DNA of 64,000 bases from Streptomyces nitrosporeus (lineage in GTDB: Bacteria > Actinomycetota > Actinomycetes > Streptomycetales > Streptomycetaceae): positions 2,914,001 to 2,978,000 of the forward strand of contig NZ_CP023702.1 in NCBI RefSeq assembly GCF_008704555.1, written 5' to 3'. Below the pieces are notes generated by a model. The model had not been told where the DNA came from and searched no databases. It saw nothing but the letters and a program-made list of their open reading frames with translations. Each line of letters starts with the position of its first letter. Position 1 is the stretch's first letter. This document shows, piece by piece, positions 24,763 through 35,815 of the stretch. A program made the position numbers and the translations under genes.

Positions 24763-26166
24763 TCACGGCAGGACCCGGCACAGCGCGTCGAGGGCGCCGG
24801 TCCAGGCGCTCTGGGCGGGCGAACCGTAACCGATCACCAGTCCCTCACGGGCCGGTTCCGTATCCGGGTGACGGAACCGGGTCAGGCCCTCCAGGGCGAG
24901 CCCCTGCCAGTTCGCCGCCTGGACCACGGACCGCTCGGTGCCCGGGGGGAGTTCCAGGACGGCGTGCAGCCCGGCCGCGATACCGCTCACGAAGACGCCG
25001 GGCGCCCGGTCGGCGAGCGCGGCGACGAGTTCGTCGCGCCGTCGCCGGTAGCGCAGCCGCATGGCCCGCACATGCCGGTCGTACGCCCCCGAGGCGATGA
25101 ACTCGGCCAGGGTCAGCTGGTCCGGGGCGGCCGACATCCACTCCGCGCCCCCCTTCTCCGCGCAGACCTCCCCCACCAGGCTCTCCGGCAGCACCATCCA
25201 GGCCAGCCGCAGCCCCGGCGCGAGTGACTTGCTGGCCGTCCCGAGGTAGACGACGCGTTCCGGGTCGAGACCCTGGAGCGCGCCCACCGCCTGCCGGTCG
25301 TAGCGGAACTCCCCGTCGTAGTCGTCCTCCAGGATCAGCCCGCCCCGCGAACGCGCCCAGTCGACGGCGGCGGCCCGCCGGGCGGCGTGCAGCGGGACCC
25401 CGGTCGGGAACTGGTGCGCCGGTGTCAGCAGGACAGCGCCCACCTGGCGCATCGCGGCGAGTTCCGCGGTCCTGGCGCCGAGCCGGTCCACCGGGACCGC
25501 CGGGGTGCGCAGTCCGGCCCCGGTCAGCAGGTCCCGGTGGATGTCCAGCCCGTACGCCTCGGTGGCCACCTCCCGCACCCCGCGCCGCCGCAGCACCCTC
25601 GCCAGCAGCGACAGCCCGTGCACGAAGCCGGCGCAGACGACGATGCGTCCGGGCGCCGCGTGGACTCCGCGGGCCCTGGCCAGGTAGTCCGCCAGGACGG
25701 TCCGCAGCTCGATGCGGCCCTGGCTCATCGCGTCGTAGCCGAAGGCCTCGTGGGGGGCCGCGGTGAGGGCGCGCCGGCCGGCCTTCAGCCATTCGGCGCG
25801 CGGGAAGGACGAGAGGTCGGGCGAGCCCGGCAGCAGGGTGTGGGCCGGGCGCCGCCGCACCGGCGGGGTGCGGGGCCCGCCGTCGGCGCCTCCGCGTACC
25901 GCCACCCGCTGGGCGACCCGGGTGCCCGAGCCCTGCCGGGCGGTGAGCCAGCCCTCGGCGACCAGGTCGGCGTAGGCGTCGGCGACGGTGTTGCGGGCGA
26001 TCCCCAGATCGGCGGCGAGCGTCCGGGAGGAGGGGAGCCGGGTCCCCGGGAGGAGCCGCCCCGAGCGGACGGCGTCCCGCAGCGCGGTCGTCAGCCCGCT
26101 GCGCAGCCCGGGACCGACCGGTTCGATGTGCAGGTCGGCGCCGAAAGTGGCCCAGGAATCGGTCAT
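24763..26166 (-). CDS. MocR-type regulator (GntR winged helix fused to aminotransferase fold)
   Basis: A 467-residue fusion. Residues about 18-85 are a GntR helix-turn-helix (LRDAVRSGRLLPGTRLPSSR, then RNTVADAYADLVAEGWL). Residues 110-460 are a class I aminotransferase-like domain with LEDDYDGEFRYD and the PLP lysine in YLGTASKSLAPGLRLAWM. Such proteins sense PLP or amino compounds and often regulate the divergent neighbour. Here the AhpD-like gene starts 47 bases away in the opposite direction, so it is the likely target. Confidence 0.92.
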   Translation of the reverse strand: MTDSWATFGADLHIEPVGPGLRSGLTTALRDAVRSGRLLPGTRLPSSRTLAADLGIARNTVADAYADLVAEGWLTARQGSGTRVAQRVAVRGGADGGPRTPPVRRRPAHTLLPGSPDLSSFPRAEWLKAGRRALTAAPHEAFGYDAMSQGRIELRTVLADYLARARGVHAAPGRIVVCAGFVHGLSLLARVLRRRGVREVATEAYGLDIHRDLLTGAGLRTPAVPVDRLGARTAELAAMRQVGAVLLTPAHQFPTGVPLHAARRAAAVDWARSRGGLILEDDYDGEFRYDRQAVGALQGLDPERVVYLGTASKSLAPGLRLAWMVLPESLVGEVCAEKGGAEWMSAAPDQLTLAEFIASGAYDRHVRAMRLRYRRRRDELVAALADRAPGVFVSGIAAGLHAVLELPPGTERSVVQAANWQGLALEGLTRFRHPDTEPAREGLVIGYGSPAQSAWTGALDALCRVLP

Positions 26167-26213
26167 GGAAATGGACCATACCGTTGTGCCATCCGGCCCG
26201 TAACGTCGTCACC
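26167..26213. promoter_or_regulatory. 47-bp control region between MocR regulator and AhpD-like gene
   Basis: The only DNA between two divergent starts. ATGGACCAT, GTGCCAT and ATGGAC half-sites occur here, with some dyad character. It must hold both promoters or leaderless starts; the operator itself is not proven. Confidence 0.45.
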
Positions 26214-26717
26214 ATGACGACCCGCGAAACCCCCGCCCCGTACGCTCCCGAACACCCCGCCCGCCTCCCTTGGGCGACCCTCGCCCCGGAGGTCTACAAG
26301 GCGATGGTCCGGCTCGACGCCGCGGCCCGTAAGGGGCTCGACCCGAAGCTGCTCGAACTGGTCAAGGTCCGCGCCTCGCAGCTCAACCGGTGCGCCCTGT
26401 GCCTGGACATGCACTCCAAGGACGCCCTCGCGGCGGGCGAGTCCGTCGAGCGGCTGATCCAGCTCGGCGCCTGGGAGGAGTCGCAGCACTTCTACACGGA
26501 GAAGGAGCTCGCTGCGATCGAACTGACGGAGGCCGTGACGGTCCTCACCGACGGTTTCGTGCCCGACGAGGTGTACGCGAAGGCCGCGAAGCACTTCGAA
26601 GACACGGAACTCGCCCAGCTGATCGCCACGATCACCGTGATCAACGCCTGGAACCGCTTCGGGGTGGCGACCCGCCAGGTGCCGGGCCACTACACGCCCG
26701 GTGACCACAAGCACTGA
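26214..26717 (+). CDS. Carboxymuconolactone decarboxylase / AhpD-like family protein
   Basis: A 167-residue protein from ATG 26214. The AhpD-type motif is present: ELVKVRASQLNRCALCLDMH, that is ExxxxxxCxxCxxxH with two Cys and His, as in thiol peroxidase-like members. These enzymes detoxify hydroperoxides or, in other members, decarboxylate. It is divergent from the MocR regulator and 12 bases before a PEP-mutase-like gene, so the two make an operon. Confidence 0.88.
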   Translation: MTTRETPAPYAPEHPARLPWATLAPEVYKAMVRLDAAARKGLDPKLLELVKVRASQLNRCALCLDMHSKDALAAGESVERLIQLGAWEESQHFYTEKELAAIELTEAVTVLTDGFVPDEVYAKAAKHFEDTELAQLIATITVINAWNRFGVATRQVPGHYTPGDHKH

Positions 26718-26729
26718 CAGGAGCCCTCC

Positions 26730-27467
26730 ATGAGCGACCCCGCCTCCGTCTTCCGTGCCCTGCACCGGGGCCGTGCGCCCGGGGACCCGCTGGTGCTGCC
26801 CGGTCCCTGGGACGCCGCCGGCGCCCGGGTCTTCGAGGATGCCGGGTTCCCGGCACTGGCGACGCCGAGCGCGGGGATCGCCGCCTCGCTCGGGTACGAG
26901 GACGGACGGACGCCGGCCCACGAGATGTTCGCGGCCGTCGCCCGGATCACCCGCGCGGTGTCCGTCCCCGTGTCGGCGGACGTCGAGGGCGGATACGGGC
27001 TCGCGCCGGGCGAGCTCGTCGAACGGCTGCTGGAGGCGGGCGCCGTCGGCTGCAACCTGGAGGACTCCGCCGACGGTGTGCTCCTGGACCCCCGGCGGCA
27101 GGCGGACCGCCTGGCCCGGGTGTGCGCGGCGGCGGCCGGGCGCCTCTTCGTCAACGCCCGGATCGACACCTACGTCCGGGGCCTGCCCGGGGGCGCCGAC
27201 CCGGTCGCGGAGACGATCGCCCGGGCCCGGCTCTACGCGGAGGCCGGGGCGGACTGCGTCTACCCGATCATGGCTCCGGCCGACGACCTGCCCCGGCTCT
27301 CCGCCGCCGTCCCCGTACCGCTCAACACGAACGGCATGCCGGACGACCCGCCGGGGCTGAGGCGCCTGGGTGAACTGGGCGCGTCCCGGATCACCTTCGG
27401 TCCGCTGATGCAGATCCACGCGATGGACGCCGTACGGAAGCTGGCGGAGCGGGTGCGTACCGGCTGA
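26730..27467 (+). CDS. Isocitrate lyase/PEP mutase superfamily protein
   Basis: A 245-residue TIM-barrel protein with LVLPGPWDAAGARVFEDAG, the metal-binding PVSADVEGGYG and NARIDTYV. The family cleaves or forms C-C and P-C bonds of phosphonopyruvate, methylisocitrate and similar acids. The KKCGH lyase signature of true isocitrate lyases is absent. It is second in the operon controlled by the divergent MocR regulator. Substrate is unknown. Confidence 0.85.
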   Translation: MSDPASVFRALHRGRAPGDPLVLPGPWDAAGARVFEDAGFPALATPSAGIAASLGYEDGRTPAHEMFAAVARITRAVSVPVSADVEGGYGLAPGELVERLLEAGAVGCNLEDSADGVLLDPRRQADRLARVCAAAAGRLFVNARIDTYVRGLPGGADPVAETIARARLYAEAGADCVYPIMAPADDLPRLSAAVPVPLNTNGMPDDPPGLRRLGELGASRITFGPLMQIHAMDAVRKLAERVRTG

Positions 27468-27549
27468 GGCGGGCGGAGCGGGTGCGTACCGGCCGGCCCG
27501 CGCGCGGGTCCGCGGACGGGTTGCTCCCTCCGCGGACCGGCGCACGGAC

Positions 27550-27590
27550 GAAGGGGCGCCCCCGGCAGCACGTGCCGGGGGCGCCCCTTC
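27550..27590. terminator. Bidirectional terminator between PEP-mutase-like gene and mdh
   Basis: A perfect 18-bp stem, GAAGGGGCGCCCCCGGCA and its complement, around a 5-base loop. It lies between two convergent genes. Read on the plus strand it is followed by CAAACG, without a U tract. Confidence 0.85.
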
Positions 27591-27628
27591 AAACGTCCGG
27601 GCCCGGCGGGGAGCCGGGACCGTCCGCG

Positions 27629-29108
<1,480 letters not shown>

Positions 29109-29681
29109 TCAGCGGATCGTGAAGTGGACGACGTCCTGGAGGAACGGGGCGTGCAGCCAGGGCTCGGGCTGCGCCATCAGCGCGAGCAGCACGATCAGGG
29201 CGCCCATCAGCCCGTAGGTGACGATGTCGGTGAACCGGGACCGCACGGCGAGCATCCCGACGGACGGCACCACCCAGCGCAGCACGGCTCCCGCGAGCAG
29301 GGCCACGCCGATCAGCATGGCGCCGATCCTGAACGCCTGGTCGAACGGGCCGGCCGCCACGGTCAGCAGCCCGGCCCCCGCGGTGCAGAGCACGGCCAGC
29401 AGGGGCCACTGCCGGGCGGGGGCGGGGGCGTCCCCGGACGCCGCCCGGCCGCCTCCTTCGGGGCGCGCGGTGTCACGGGTCAGCGAGAACCGCCGCGACC
29501 GGGCCGGTGCCGGACCGCCGTCCTCGGCGCCCTCCCCCGCCGGTCCGCCTGCCGGTTCACCCGCCGGGCCCTCCGTCGGCTCGACCGCCGGCTCAACCGT
29601 CGGTTCGTCCGTCGCGGGACCGGCACCGGCGGCCTGCCCGCCGGTCCCCGTGCCGTCCGCCGGACTCGTACCAGCACCCAT
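29109..29681 (-). CDS. DUF3017 domain membrane protein
   Basis: From ATG 29681 (GGAGGG upstream) the product has 190 residues. Residues 1-90 are acidic and Pro/Gly-rich with PTVEPAVEPTEGPAGEPAG-type repeats; residues 92-180 hold three transmembrane helices (WPLLAVLCTAGAGLL, IGAMLIGVALLAGAVLRW, YGLMGALIVLLALMA). DUF3017 proteins regularly follow folD in Streptomyces, as here, 20 bases apart. Function is unknown. Confidence 0.8.
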   Translation of the reverse strand: MGAGTSPADGTGTGGQAAGAGPATDEPTVEPAVEPTEGPAGEPAGGPAGEGAEDGGPAPARSRRFSLTRDTARPEGGGRAASGDAPAPARQWPLLAVLCTAGAGLLTVAAGPFDQAFRIGAMLIGVALLAGAVLRWVVPSVGMLAVRSRFTDIVTYGLMGALIVLLALMAQPEPWLHAPFLQDVVHFTIR

Positions 29682-29701
29682 GGCGTTCCCTCCGGGCCGG
29701 A

Positions 29702-30577
29702 TCAGCCGGCGGAGACGGCGGAGGCCGCGGCGGCGCGCTCGGCCGCCTCCACCACGTTGACCAGCAACTGGGCGCGGGTCATGGGGCCGACACCGCCCGG
29801 GTTCGGGGCGACCCACGCGGCCACCTCACGGACGCCGGGGTGCACATCGCCGACGATCTTGCCGTTCTCGTCCCGGCTGACGCCGACGTCGAGGACCGCC
29901 GCGCCCGGCTTGACGTCCTCGGGCTTGACGAGGTGGGGCACACCGGCGGCGGCGACGATGATGTCGGCCTGCCGCAGGTGCTCCGAGAGGTCACGGGTAC
30001 CGGTGTGGCACTGGGTGACGGTGGCGTTCTCCGACTTGCGGGTCAGCAGCAGCGGCAGCGGGCGGCCGATGGTGACGCCGCGCCCGACGACCACCACATG
30101 GGCGCCGTTGATCTCCACACCGTGGCGGCGGAGCAGCGTGACGACGCCCTGCGGGGTGCAGGGCAGCGGGCCCTCCTCGTTGAGCACGAGCCGCCCGAGG
30201 TTCATCGGGTGCAGGCCGTCCGCGTCCTTGGCCGGGTCCATCAGCTCCAGGATGCGGTTGGTGTCGATCCCCTTGGGCAGGGGGAGCTGCACGATGTAAC
30301 CCGTGCAGGCCGGGTCGGCGTTGAGCTCCCGTACGACGTCCTCGATCTCCTCCTGCGTGGCGGTGCCGGGGAGTTCGCGCTGGATGGAGCCCATGCCCAC
30401 CTCGGCGCAGTCGCGGTGCTTGCCGTTCACGTACCAGCGGCTCCCCGGGTCGTCGCCGACCAGCAGGGTCCCGAGGCCCGGGGTGATGCCCTGTGCCTTG
30501 AGGGCCGCCACGCGGACGGTCAGATCGGACTTGATCGCAGCTGCGGTGGCCTTGCCATCGAGAATCTGGGCAGTCAT
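29702..30577 (-). CDS. folD: Methylenetetrahydrofolate dehydrogenase/cyclohydrolase
   Basis: A 291-residue bifunctional one-carbon enzyme from ATG 30577. It oxidises 5,10-methylene-THF and hydrolyses the methenyl form to 10-formyl-THF, the cofactor used by purN and purH in this window. Key features: [16 protein letters not shown] with the catalytic Lys, [37 protein letters not shown] and [15 protein letters not shown]. Length is typical. DUF3017 follows in the same operon. Confidence 0.96.
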   Translation of the reverse strand: MTAQILDGKATAAAIKSDLTVRVAALKAQGITPGLGTLLVGDDPGSRWYVNGKHRDCAEVGMGSIQRELPGTATQEEIEDVVRELNADPACTGYIVQLPLPKGIDTNRILELMDPAKDADGLHPMNLGRLVLNEEGPLPCTPQGVVTLLRRHGVEINGAHVVVVGRGVTIGRPLPLLLTRKSENATVTQCHTGTRDLSEHLRQADIIVAAAGVPHLVKPEDVKPGAAVLDVGVSRDENGKIVGDVHPGVREVAAWVAPNPGGVGPMTRAQLLVNVVEAAERAAAASAVSAG

Positions 30578-30814
30578 AGCACCCATCTTCGCGGATGACC
30601 CGCCCCGCATACCAATTGCGGTCCACCCCGTGGGCGCCAGATTGCACTTGCACAACACCCAGGCTGTGCGACTGGACAAACTTACTTCACGTTTATAACG
30701 ATGATGGCGCAGTGCCGCAGGTAGTAACGGGGGGCGGATCGCTGACACTTGTTCCTCCGCGTTTCCTCCGCGCGGCACGTTCGTCCCCGCAGAACCGTTG
30801 GAGGAAGACCCCGC

Positions 30815-31558
30815 ATGAGCTTCGGCGACCCGAACAACCCGTACAACCAGCAGCCCAACCAGCCCCCGCAGGGCGGTCAGCCCGGTTACGGCTACCCGCA
30901 GCAGCCGGGCATCCCCCCGCAGCAGGGCCAGCCGGGCTACGGCTACCCGCAGCAGGGCATCCCCCAGCAGCCGGGCCAGCCCGGTTACGGCTACCCGCAG
31001 CAGCAGCCGGGGACCCTCCAGGCCAACAACGGCTACATCAACGTCCCGGGGCTCGGCACCGTCCAGGTCGCCACGATGGGCCGCCGCCTGGGCGCGCGCC
31101 TCATCGACGGCGTGATCATCTGTGTGGTCTACGCGATCCTCAGCGGGATAGGCCTGGCCGGCGCGCTCGGTCTCGCGGAGACCGCCGAGGAATGCGGTTC
31201 CACCCTCGACCCGGGCTACAACGCCTGCATCGAGGACGCCAGCGCCGGCTTCCTCGTCACCATGCTCGGCATCTTCGCGCTCTTCGCCCTGATCACCCTG
31301 CTCTACGAGTGGCTGATGATCTCCTTCCTCGGCGCCACCGTCGGGAAGATGGCCCTCGGCCTGCGCGTCGTGAAGGAGAACACGGGCCGGAACCCGGGTC
31401 TCGGCGGCGGCTTCATCCGCTACATCATCCCGATCGTCGGCGCGCTCCTCTGCTACATCGGCACCATCCTGGTCTACCTCTCCCCGTTCTTCGACAACTC
31501 CGGGAAGCTCCAGGGCTGGCACGACCGTGCCGCCGGCACCCTGGTGGTCAAGAAGTAG
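30815..31558 (+). CDS. RDD family membrane protein with Pro/Gln/Gly-Tyr repeats
   Basis: A 247-residue protein behind GGAGGAAG. Residues 1-70 are low complexity with three copies of [10 protein letters not shown], a cytoplasmic sticky-type N-terminus seen in many Streptomyces membrane proteins. The RDD domain follows: [15 protein letters not shown] with the name-giving Arg-Asp-Asp region, three helices, and [20 protein letters not shown]. Function of RDD proteins is mostly unknown; some move ions. Confidence 0.85.
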   Translation: MSFGDPNNPYNQQPNQPPQGGQPGYGYPQQPGIPPQQGQPGYGYPQQGIPQQPGQPGYGYPQQQPGTLQANNGYINVPGLGTVQVATMGRRLGARLIDGVIICVVYAILSGIGLAGALGLAETAEECGSTLDPGYNACIEDASAGFLVTMLGIFALFALITLLYEWLMISFLGATVGKMALGLRVVKENTGRNPGLGGGFIRYIIPIVGALLCYIGTILVYLSPFFDNSGKLQGWHDRAAGTLVVKK

Positions 31559-31580
31559 GCGTCGTAGCCGCTCACACACT

Positions 31581-31610
31581 GTGAAGGGCCGGAGCGATCC
31601 GGCCCTTCAC
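31581..31610 (+). terminator. Terminator after the RDD protein gene
   Basis: Perfect 13-bp stem GTGAAGGGCCGGA and TCCGGCCCTTCAC with a GCGA tetraloop, 22 bases past the stop codon. Confidence 0.85.
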
Positions 31611-31675
31611 GCTGTCCCGGCCCCTCTCGCCGCTGCGGCCCGTCCGGCGGGGCGACGGGCCTCCGGGCCGCCGGG

Positions 31676-33187
31676 TCATCGCGTGGCGTCCGCCGGGGCC
31701 GGGGTCGTGCGTTCCATGACCACGAAGGACCCCGAGCGCAGCGTGATCCGGTAACGCGCCTCCGGGTGGAGCTGCTCGGCGTACCTCACCGGGTCGTCGA
31801 TCGGCCGCGACCAGCCGAAGTCCAGGTTGATCGCCACGACGTCGGGGGCGGTGCCCGGCGCTCCGCCGATCCAGTAGACCGTGCGGTCCCCGGTCAGGTG
31901 CGACATCAGCGTGATGTCGGTCTCCACCCGCGCGCCGGCGGGGATGGCCTCAAGGGCCCGCTCGGCCGCCGCGACGCGCTCGTCGGCCCGGTACGTCTCG
32001 GGGCGCAGCAGGTCGCGCATCGGCAGGTGCTGGGTCATGGCCACGGCGATGGCGGTCGCCACCGGGACGGCCACGTTCGCATACGCGACGAGCCAGGGCC
32101 GTCGCGACGTACGGCTGCGGCGGATGCCGTCGGTCATGGCCAGGAAGACCACCGGCATGAGGATCGCGCTGTAGTGCCAGACCATGCCCCAGTGATGGGA
32201 GTCCTGGGAGAGCAGACGCCAGCCGAGGGTGGGCAGGACGAGCAGGATCAGAGGGGAGCGCAGGGCCAGGAAGGCGGTGATGCCGACCAGGAAGACCAGC
32301 ATCTCGATCTTGACGGAGGAGTCGAGGACGCCGAGGACGGAGTCGAGCGGCGAGACCTCCCGTTGGCCGTCGGTCTCGATCTTCTTCCAGTAGTCGTAGG
32401 TGCCCGCACTGCTGGCGGCCGGAATGAGGACGAAGACCGTCAGCGCGAAAGCGAACACCCCGAACGCGGCCAGCAGCATCCCCTGGGCACGCCGTCCGTA
32501 GAGGAAGAGCAGCACCCCGACGAGCGCCACGGTGACCCCGAGGTCCTCCTTGACCAGGACCAGGGGCAGCGCCCACAGGGCGGCGGCCCGCCACCGCTCC
32601 AGCAGCAGCGCGCGGCAGACCAGGGCGAAGAGCGGGACGGCGAGGGCTATCTCGTGGAACTCGGACTTCACCGCTTCCTGGAGCCCCCAGGAGAGTCCGT
32701 ACGCCACCGTCACGGCCAGGCCCGAGCGGCCGCCCAGGATCTGCTGGGCGGTACGGCCGACGACGACGGCGGACGCGGCGAACAGCGCCGCCTGGGCGAA
32801 GAGCAGGGCGAGGGCGGACGGCCAGATCCAGTAGAGCGGGACCAGCAGGGCCACCAGAGGGCTGAAGTGGTCGCCGAGTATGAGGTAGCCGGGTCCCTTG
32901 ATGTCGACGACCGGGGCGTCGAAGGCGGCGTAGGCCCGTACCTCCTGCTCGAAGATCCCCAGGTCCCAGGAGGGTGACTGGAAGTGGCTGTGGCGCAGGT
33001 AGGCGTAGAGGAAGTACAGCGCGCAGAGCACGGCGGCGGTGATCAGGTACGGGCGCGGCGGGGCGGGGTGCAGGACGCGTCCGCTGGCCGTGGACGCCTG
33101 TTCCGGCCCGTCGCCCGCCTCGGGCACGTCCGTTCCGCTCCGGTTCAGGTCAAGCATCACGATGCCCCCGTCGGCCAAGGCGCTCAC
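31676..33187 (-). CDS. DUF2079 multi-pass membrane protein
   Basis: A 503-residue protein with about ten transmembrane helices. Family marks are SPSWDLGIFEQEVRAYA near residue 70, LILGDHFSPLVALLVPLYW, and LVKEDLGVTVALVG, with a C-terminal soluble part. DUF2079 resembles GT-C type glycosyltransferases of the PMT/DUF2029 kind, with the early Asp in WDLG a candidate catalytic residue; that is inference. GTG 33187 has GAGGGC upstream; ATG 33157 is an alternative. Confidence 0.85.
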   Translation of the reverse strand: MSALADGGIVMLDLNRSGTDVPEAGDGPEQASTASGRVLHPAPPRPYLITAAVLCALYFLYAYLRHSHFQSPSWDLGIFEQEVRAYAAFDAPVVDIKGPGYLILGDHFSPLVALLVPLYWIWPSALALLFAQAALFAASAVVVGRTAQQILGGRSGLAVTVAYGLSWGLQEAVKSEFHEIALAVPLFALVCRALLLERWRAAALWALPLVLVKEDLGVTVALVGVLLFLYGRRAQGMLLAAFGVFAFALTVFVLIPAASSAGTYDYWKKIETDGQREVSPLDSVLGVLDSSVKIEMLVFLVGITAFLALRSPLILLVLPTLGWRLLSQDSHHWGMVWHYSAILMPVVFLAMTDGIRRSRTSRRPWLVAYANVAVPVATAIAVAMTQHLPMRDLLRPETYRADERVAAAERALEAIPAGARVETDITLMSHLTGDRTVYWIGGAPGTAPDVVAINLDFGWSRPIDDPVRYAEQLHPEARYRITLRSGSFVVMERTTPAPADATR

Positions 33188-33327
33188 TGGTCACTGCCCT
33201 CGCGCCGTTCCCCCGGAGCGGCCCGGCCGGGGCCGTCACGGGAGCGGGGGCCATTCATTAGAACAGAGGGCCGAGCGGATTCCGCAACCCTGTCCCCCGT
33301 GCTCCGGGCCCCTCCCGTCCGGGTACG

Positions 33328-33362
33328 GCACAGGCCGTACCCGGTCCGGGTACGGCCTGTGC
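33328..33362 (-). terminator. Terminator downstream of purH
   Basis: Near-perfect inverted repeat GCACAGGCCGTACCCGG and CCGGGTACGGCCTGTGC, starting 15 bases after the purH stop on the minus strand. Confidence 0.85.
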
Positions 33363-33376
33363 GTGGAGGGCGACGG

Positions 33377-34930
33377 TCAGTGGAAGAAGTGGCGGGTGCC
33401 CGTGAAGTACATGGTCACGCCCGCCTTCTTCGCCGCCTCGACGACCAGCTCGTCGCGGACCGAGCCGCCCGGCTGGGCCACCGCCCGGATGCCGGCGGCG
33501 GTCAGGATCTCCAGCCCGTCCGGGAAGGGGAAGAAGGCGTCCGAGGCGGCGTAGGAGCCCTTCGCGCGCTCCTCACCGGCCCGCTCGACGGCCAGCTTGG
33601 CGGAGTCCACACGGTTGACCTGGCCCATGCCGACGCCGACCGAGGCGCCGTCCTTGGCGAGCAGGATGGCGTTGGACTTGACGGCCCGGCACGCCTTCCA
33701 GGCGAAGGCGAGCTCCTTCAGCTCCTCGGCGGACAGGGCGTCGCCCGCGGCGAGGGTCCAGTTGGCCGGGTCGTCACCGTCGGCCTGGAGCCGGTCGGTG
33801 ACCTGGAGCAGGGCGCCGCCGTCGATCGGCTTGACCTCCAGCTGCGAGGCCGGGGCGTCGGGGCAGCGCAGCACCCGGATGTTCTTCTTGCGGGCGAGGA
33901 TCTCGACCGCGCCGTCCTCGTAGGCGGGGGCGACGATGACCTCGGTGAAGATCTCCGCGACCTGCTCGGCCATCGCGACGGTCACCGGGCGGTTGACCGC
34001 GATGACGCCGCCGTAGGCGGAGAGCGGGTCGCAGGCGTGCGCGTTGCGGTGCGCCTCGGCGATGTCGTCGGCGATCGCGATGCCGCACGGGTTGGCGTGC
34101 TTGATGATCGCGACGCAGGGCTCGGCGTGGTCGTAGGCGGCGCGGCGGGCGGCGTCGGTGTCCGTGTAGTTGTTGTAGGACATCTCCTTGCCGTGCAGCT
34201 GCTCGGCCTCGGCGAGACCGCCCTCGCCGGAGGTGTAGAGCGCGGCGGGCTGGTGCGGGTTCTCGCCGTACCGCAGGACGTTCTTGCGCGCGAAGGTGTC
34301 ACCGAAGAACTCGGGGAAGCCGGAGTCTCCGGAGGCCGCGTAGCCGTCCGCGAACCAGGAGGCGACCGCCACGTCGTAGGCGGCGGTGTGCTGGAACGCC
34401 TCGGCCGCGAGCCGCTTGCGGGCGGTGAGGTCGAAGCCGCCCGCCTTGACCGCCGCGAGGACGTCGGCGTAACGCCCGGGGCTCGTCACGACTGCCACGG
34501 ACGGGTGATTCTTGGCGGCGGCGCGGACCATCGACGGACCGCCGATGTCGATCTGCTCCACGCACTCGTCGTCACCGGCGCCGGAGGCGACGGTCGCCGT
34601 GAAGGGGTAGAGGTTGACGACCACCAGGTCGAAGGGCTCCACACCGAGTTCGGCGAGCTGCTCGCGGTGGGCGTCCAGGCGCAGGTCGGCGAGGATGCCG
34701 GCGTGGACGCGGGGGTGCAGCGTCTTCACGCGGCCGTCGAGGCACTCGGGGAAGCCGGTGAGCTCCTCGACCTTGGTGACCGGGACTCCGGCGGCGGCGA
34801 TCTTTCCGGCGGTGGAGCCGGTGGAGACCAGCTCGACACCCGCCTCGTGCAGACCGCGGGCGAGGTCTTCGAGCCCCGTCTTGTCGTAGACACTGACCAG
34901 GGCGCGGCGGATGGGCTTATTCACCGACAT
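33377..34930 (-). CDS. purH: Bifunctional AICAR transformylase/IMP cyclohydrolase
   Basis: A 517-residue enzyme for the last two steps of IMP synthesis. From ATG 34930 ([19 protein letters not shown]) the MGS-like IMP cyclohydrolase domain spans about 1-195 with [13 protein letters not shown] and [20 protein letters not shown]; the transformylase domain follows with [22 protein letters not shown] (catalytic Lys-His) and a GTRHFFH end. It overlaps purN by 14 bases, so the two are translationally coupled. Confidence 0.97.
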   Translation of the reverse strand: MSVNKPIRRALVSVYDKTGLEDLARGLHEAGVELVSTGSTAGKIAAAGVPVTKVEELTGFPECLDGRVKTLHPRVHAGILADLRLDAHREQLAELGVEPFDLVVVNLYPFTATVASGAGDDECVEQIDIGGPSMVRAAAKNHPSVAVVTSPGRYADVLAAVKAGGFDLTARKRLAAEAFQHTAAYDVAVASWFADGYAASGDSGFPEFFGDTFARKNVLRYGENPHQPAALYTSGEGGLAEAEQLHGKEMSYNNYTDTDAARRAAYDHAEPCVAIIKHANPCGIAIADDIAEAHRNAHACDPLSAYGGVIAVNRPVTVAMAEQVAEIFTEVIVAPAYEDGAVEILARKKNIRVLRCPDAPASQLEVKPIDGGALLQVTDRLQADGDDPANWTLAAGDALSAEELKELAFAWKACRAVKSNAILLAKDGASVGVGMGQVNRVDSAKLAVERAGEERAKGSYAASDAFFPFPDGLEILTAAGIRAVAQPGGSVRDELVVEAAKKAGVTMYFTGTRHFFH

Positions 34931-35573
34931 GACCGAGATGAACCTTTCGTCCCTCAATGCGATAGCCGTCGCGGGCGAGCCGCCCTACGGCCTCGACGAG
35001 CAGCTTGCGCTCGACTTGTTTGATGCGTTCATGGAGGGCTGCTTCGCCCTCCGCGGTGTCCTCTTCGGTCACCTCGACCACGCCCTGCGCGATGATCGGG
35101 CCTGTGTCGACACCGTCGTCGACGAAGTGGACGGTGCACCCGGTGACCTTCACACCGTGCGCGAGGGCGTCGCGCACTCCGTGAGCACCGGGAAAGCTGG
35201 GGAGCAGGGCGGGGTGGGTGTTGATGAAGCGGTCGCCGAACCCGGCGAGGAACGTCTTGCCCACGATCTTCATGAAACCGGCCGAGACGACCAGGTCCGG
35301 CCGGTGTTCGGCCACCGCCTCGGTCAGCGCCGCGTCCCAGGCCTCGCGGCTCTCGTACTCACCGAGTCTGCACACGAAGGTGGGGATGCCCGCGCGCTCG
35401 GCGCGCTCGGCGCCGAGCGTGCCGTGGCGGTCCGCGCCGACCGCGACGACCCGGGCGCCGTATCCCTCGGGGTCGCCCTCGATCGCGTCGAGGAGCGCCT
35501 GCAGGTTGGTCCCGGTGCCGGAGAGGAGTACGACCAGGCGGGCCGGGGCGGCGGAGGGGGGCGGGGAGGCCAC
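34917..35573 (-). CDS. purN: Phosphoribosylglycinamide formyltransferase
   Basis: A 218-residue GAR transformylase that adds a formyl group from 10-formyl-THF. GTG 35573 is chosen because the conserved fold begins soon after ([20 protein letters not shown]). The catalytic Asn-His is in [14 protein letters not shown] and the Asp in [13 protein letters not shown]. It precedes and overlaps purH. A longer frame extends upstream without relevant homology. Confidence 0.95.
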   Translation of the reverse strand: MASPPPSAAPARLVVLLSGTGTNLQALLDAIEGDPEGYGARVVAVGADRHGTLGAERAERAGIPTFVCRLGEYESREAWDAALTEAVAEHRPDLVVSAGFMKIVGKTFLAGFGDRFINTHPALLPSFPGAHGVRDALAHGVKVTGCTVHFVDDGVDTGPIIAQGVVEVTEEDTAEGEAALHERIKQVERKLLVEAVGRLARDGYRIEGRKVHLGHVGE

Positions 35574-35815
35574 GGCGGGGCCCTTTCTCGCGGAGTAAGC
35601 AGAGGTGCGCGGGAGCCGGGCTGTTGCGTTTGTATGGTCGTACGAAAGAACCTTGTCCCTCGATACGGGGAACTCTACGAACGGCCCGGCCGTCAGCAAC
35701 GATACCGGCACACCCGACGGCCCCCACGGGACGGGGGCGCGACCGGAAGGTAGCGTCAGGGGACAGGGAACCGCCCTACGGGCGGAAATGACGAGATGGG
35801 GAAGACGTTCACCAC

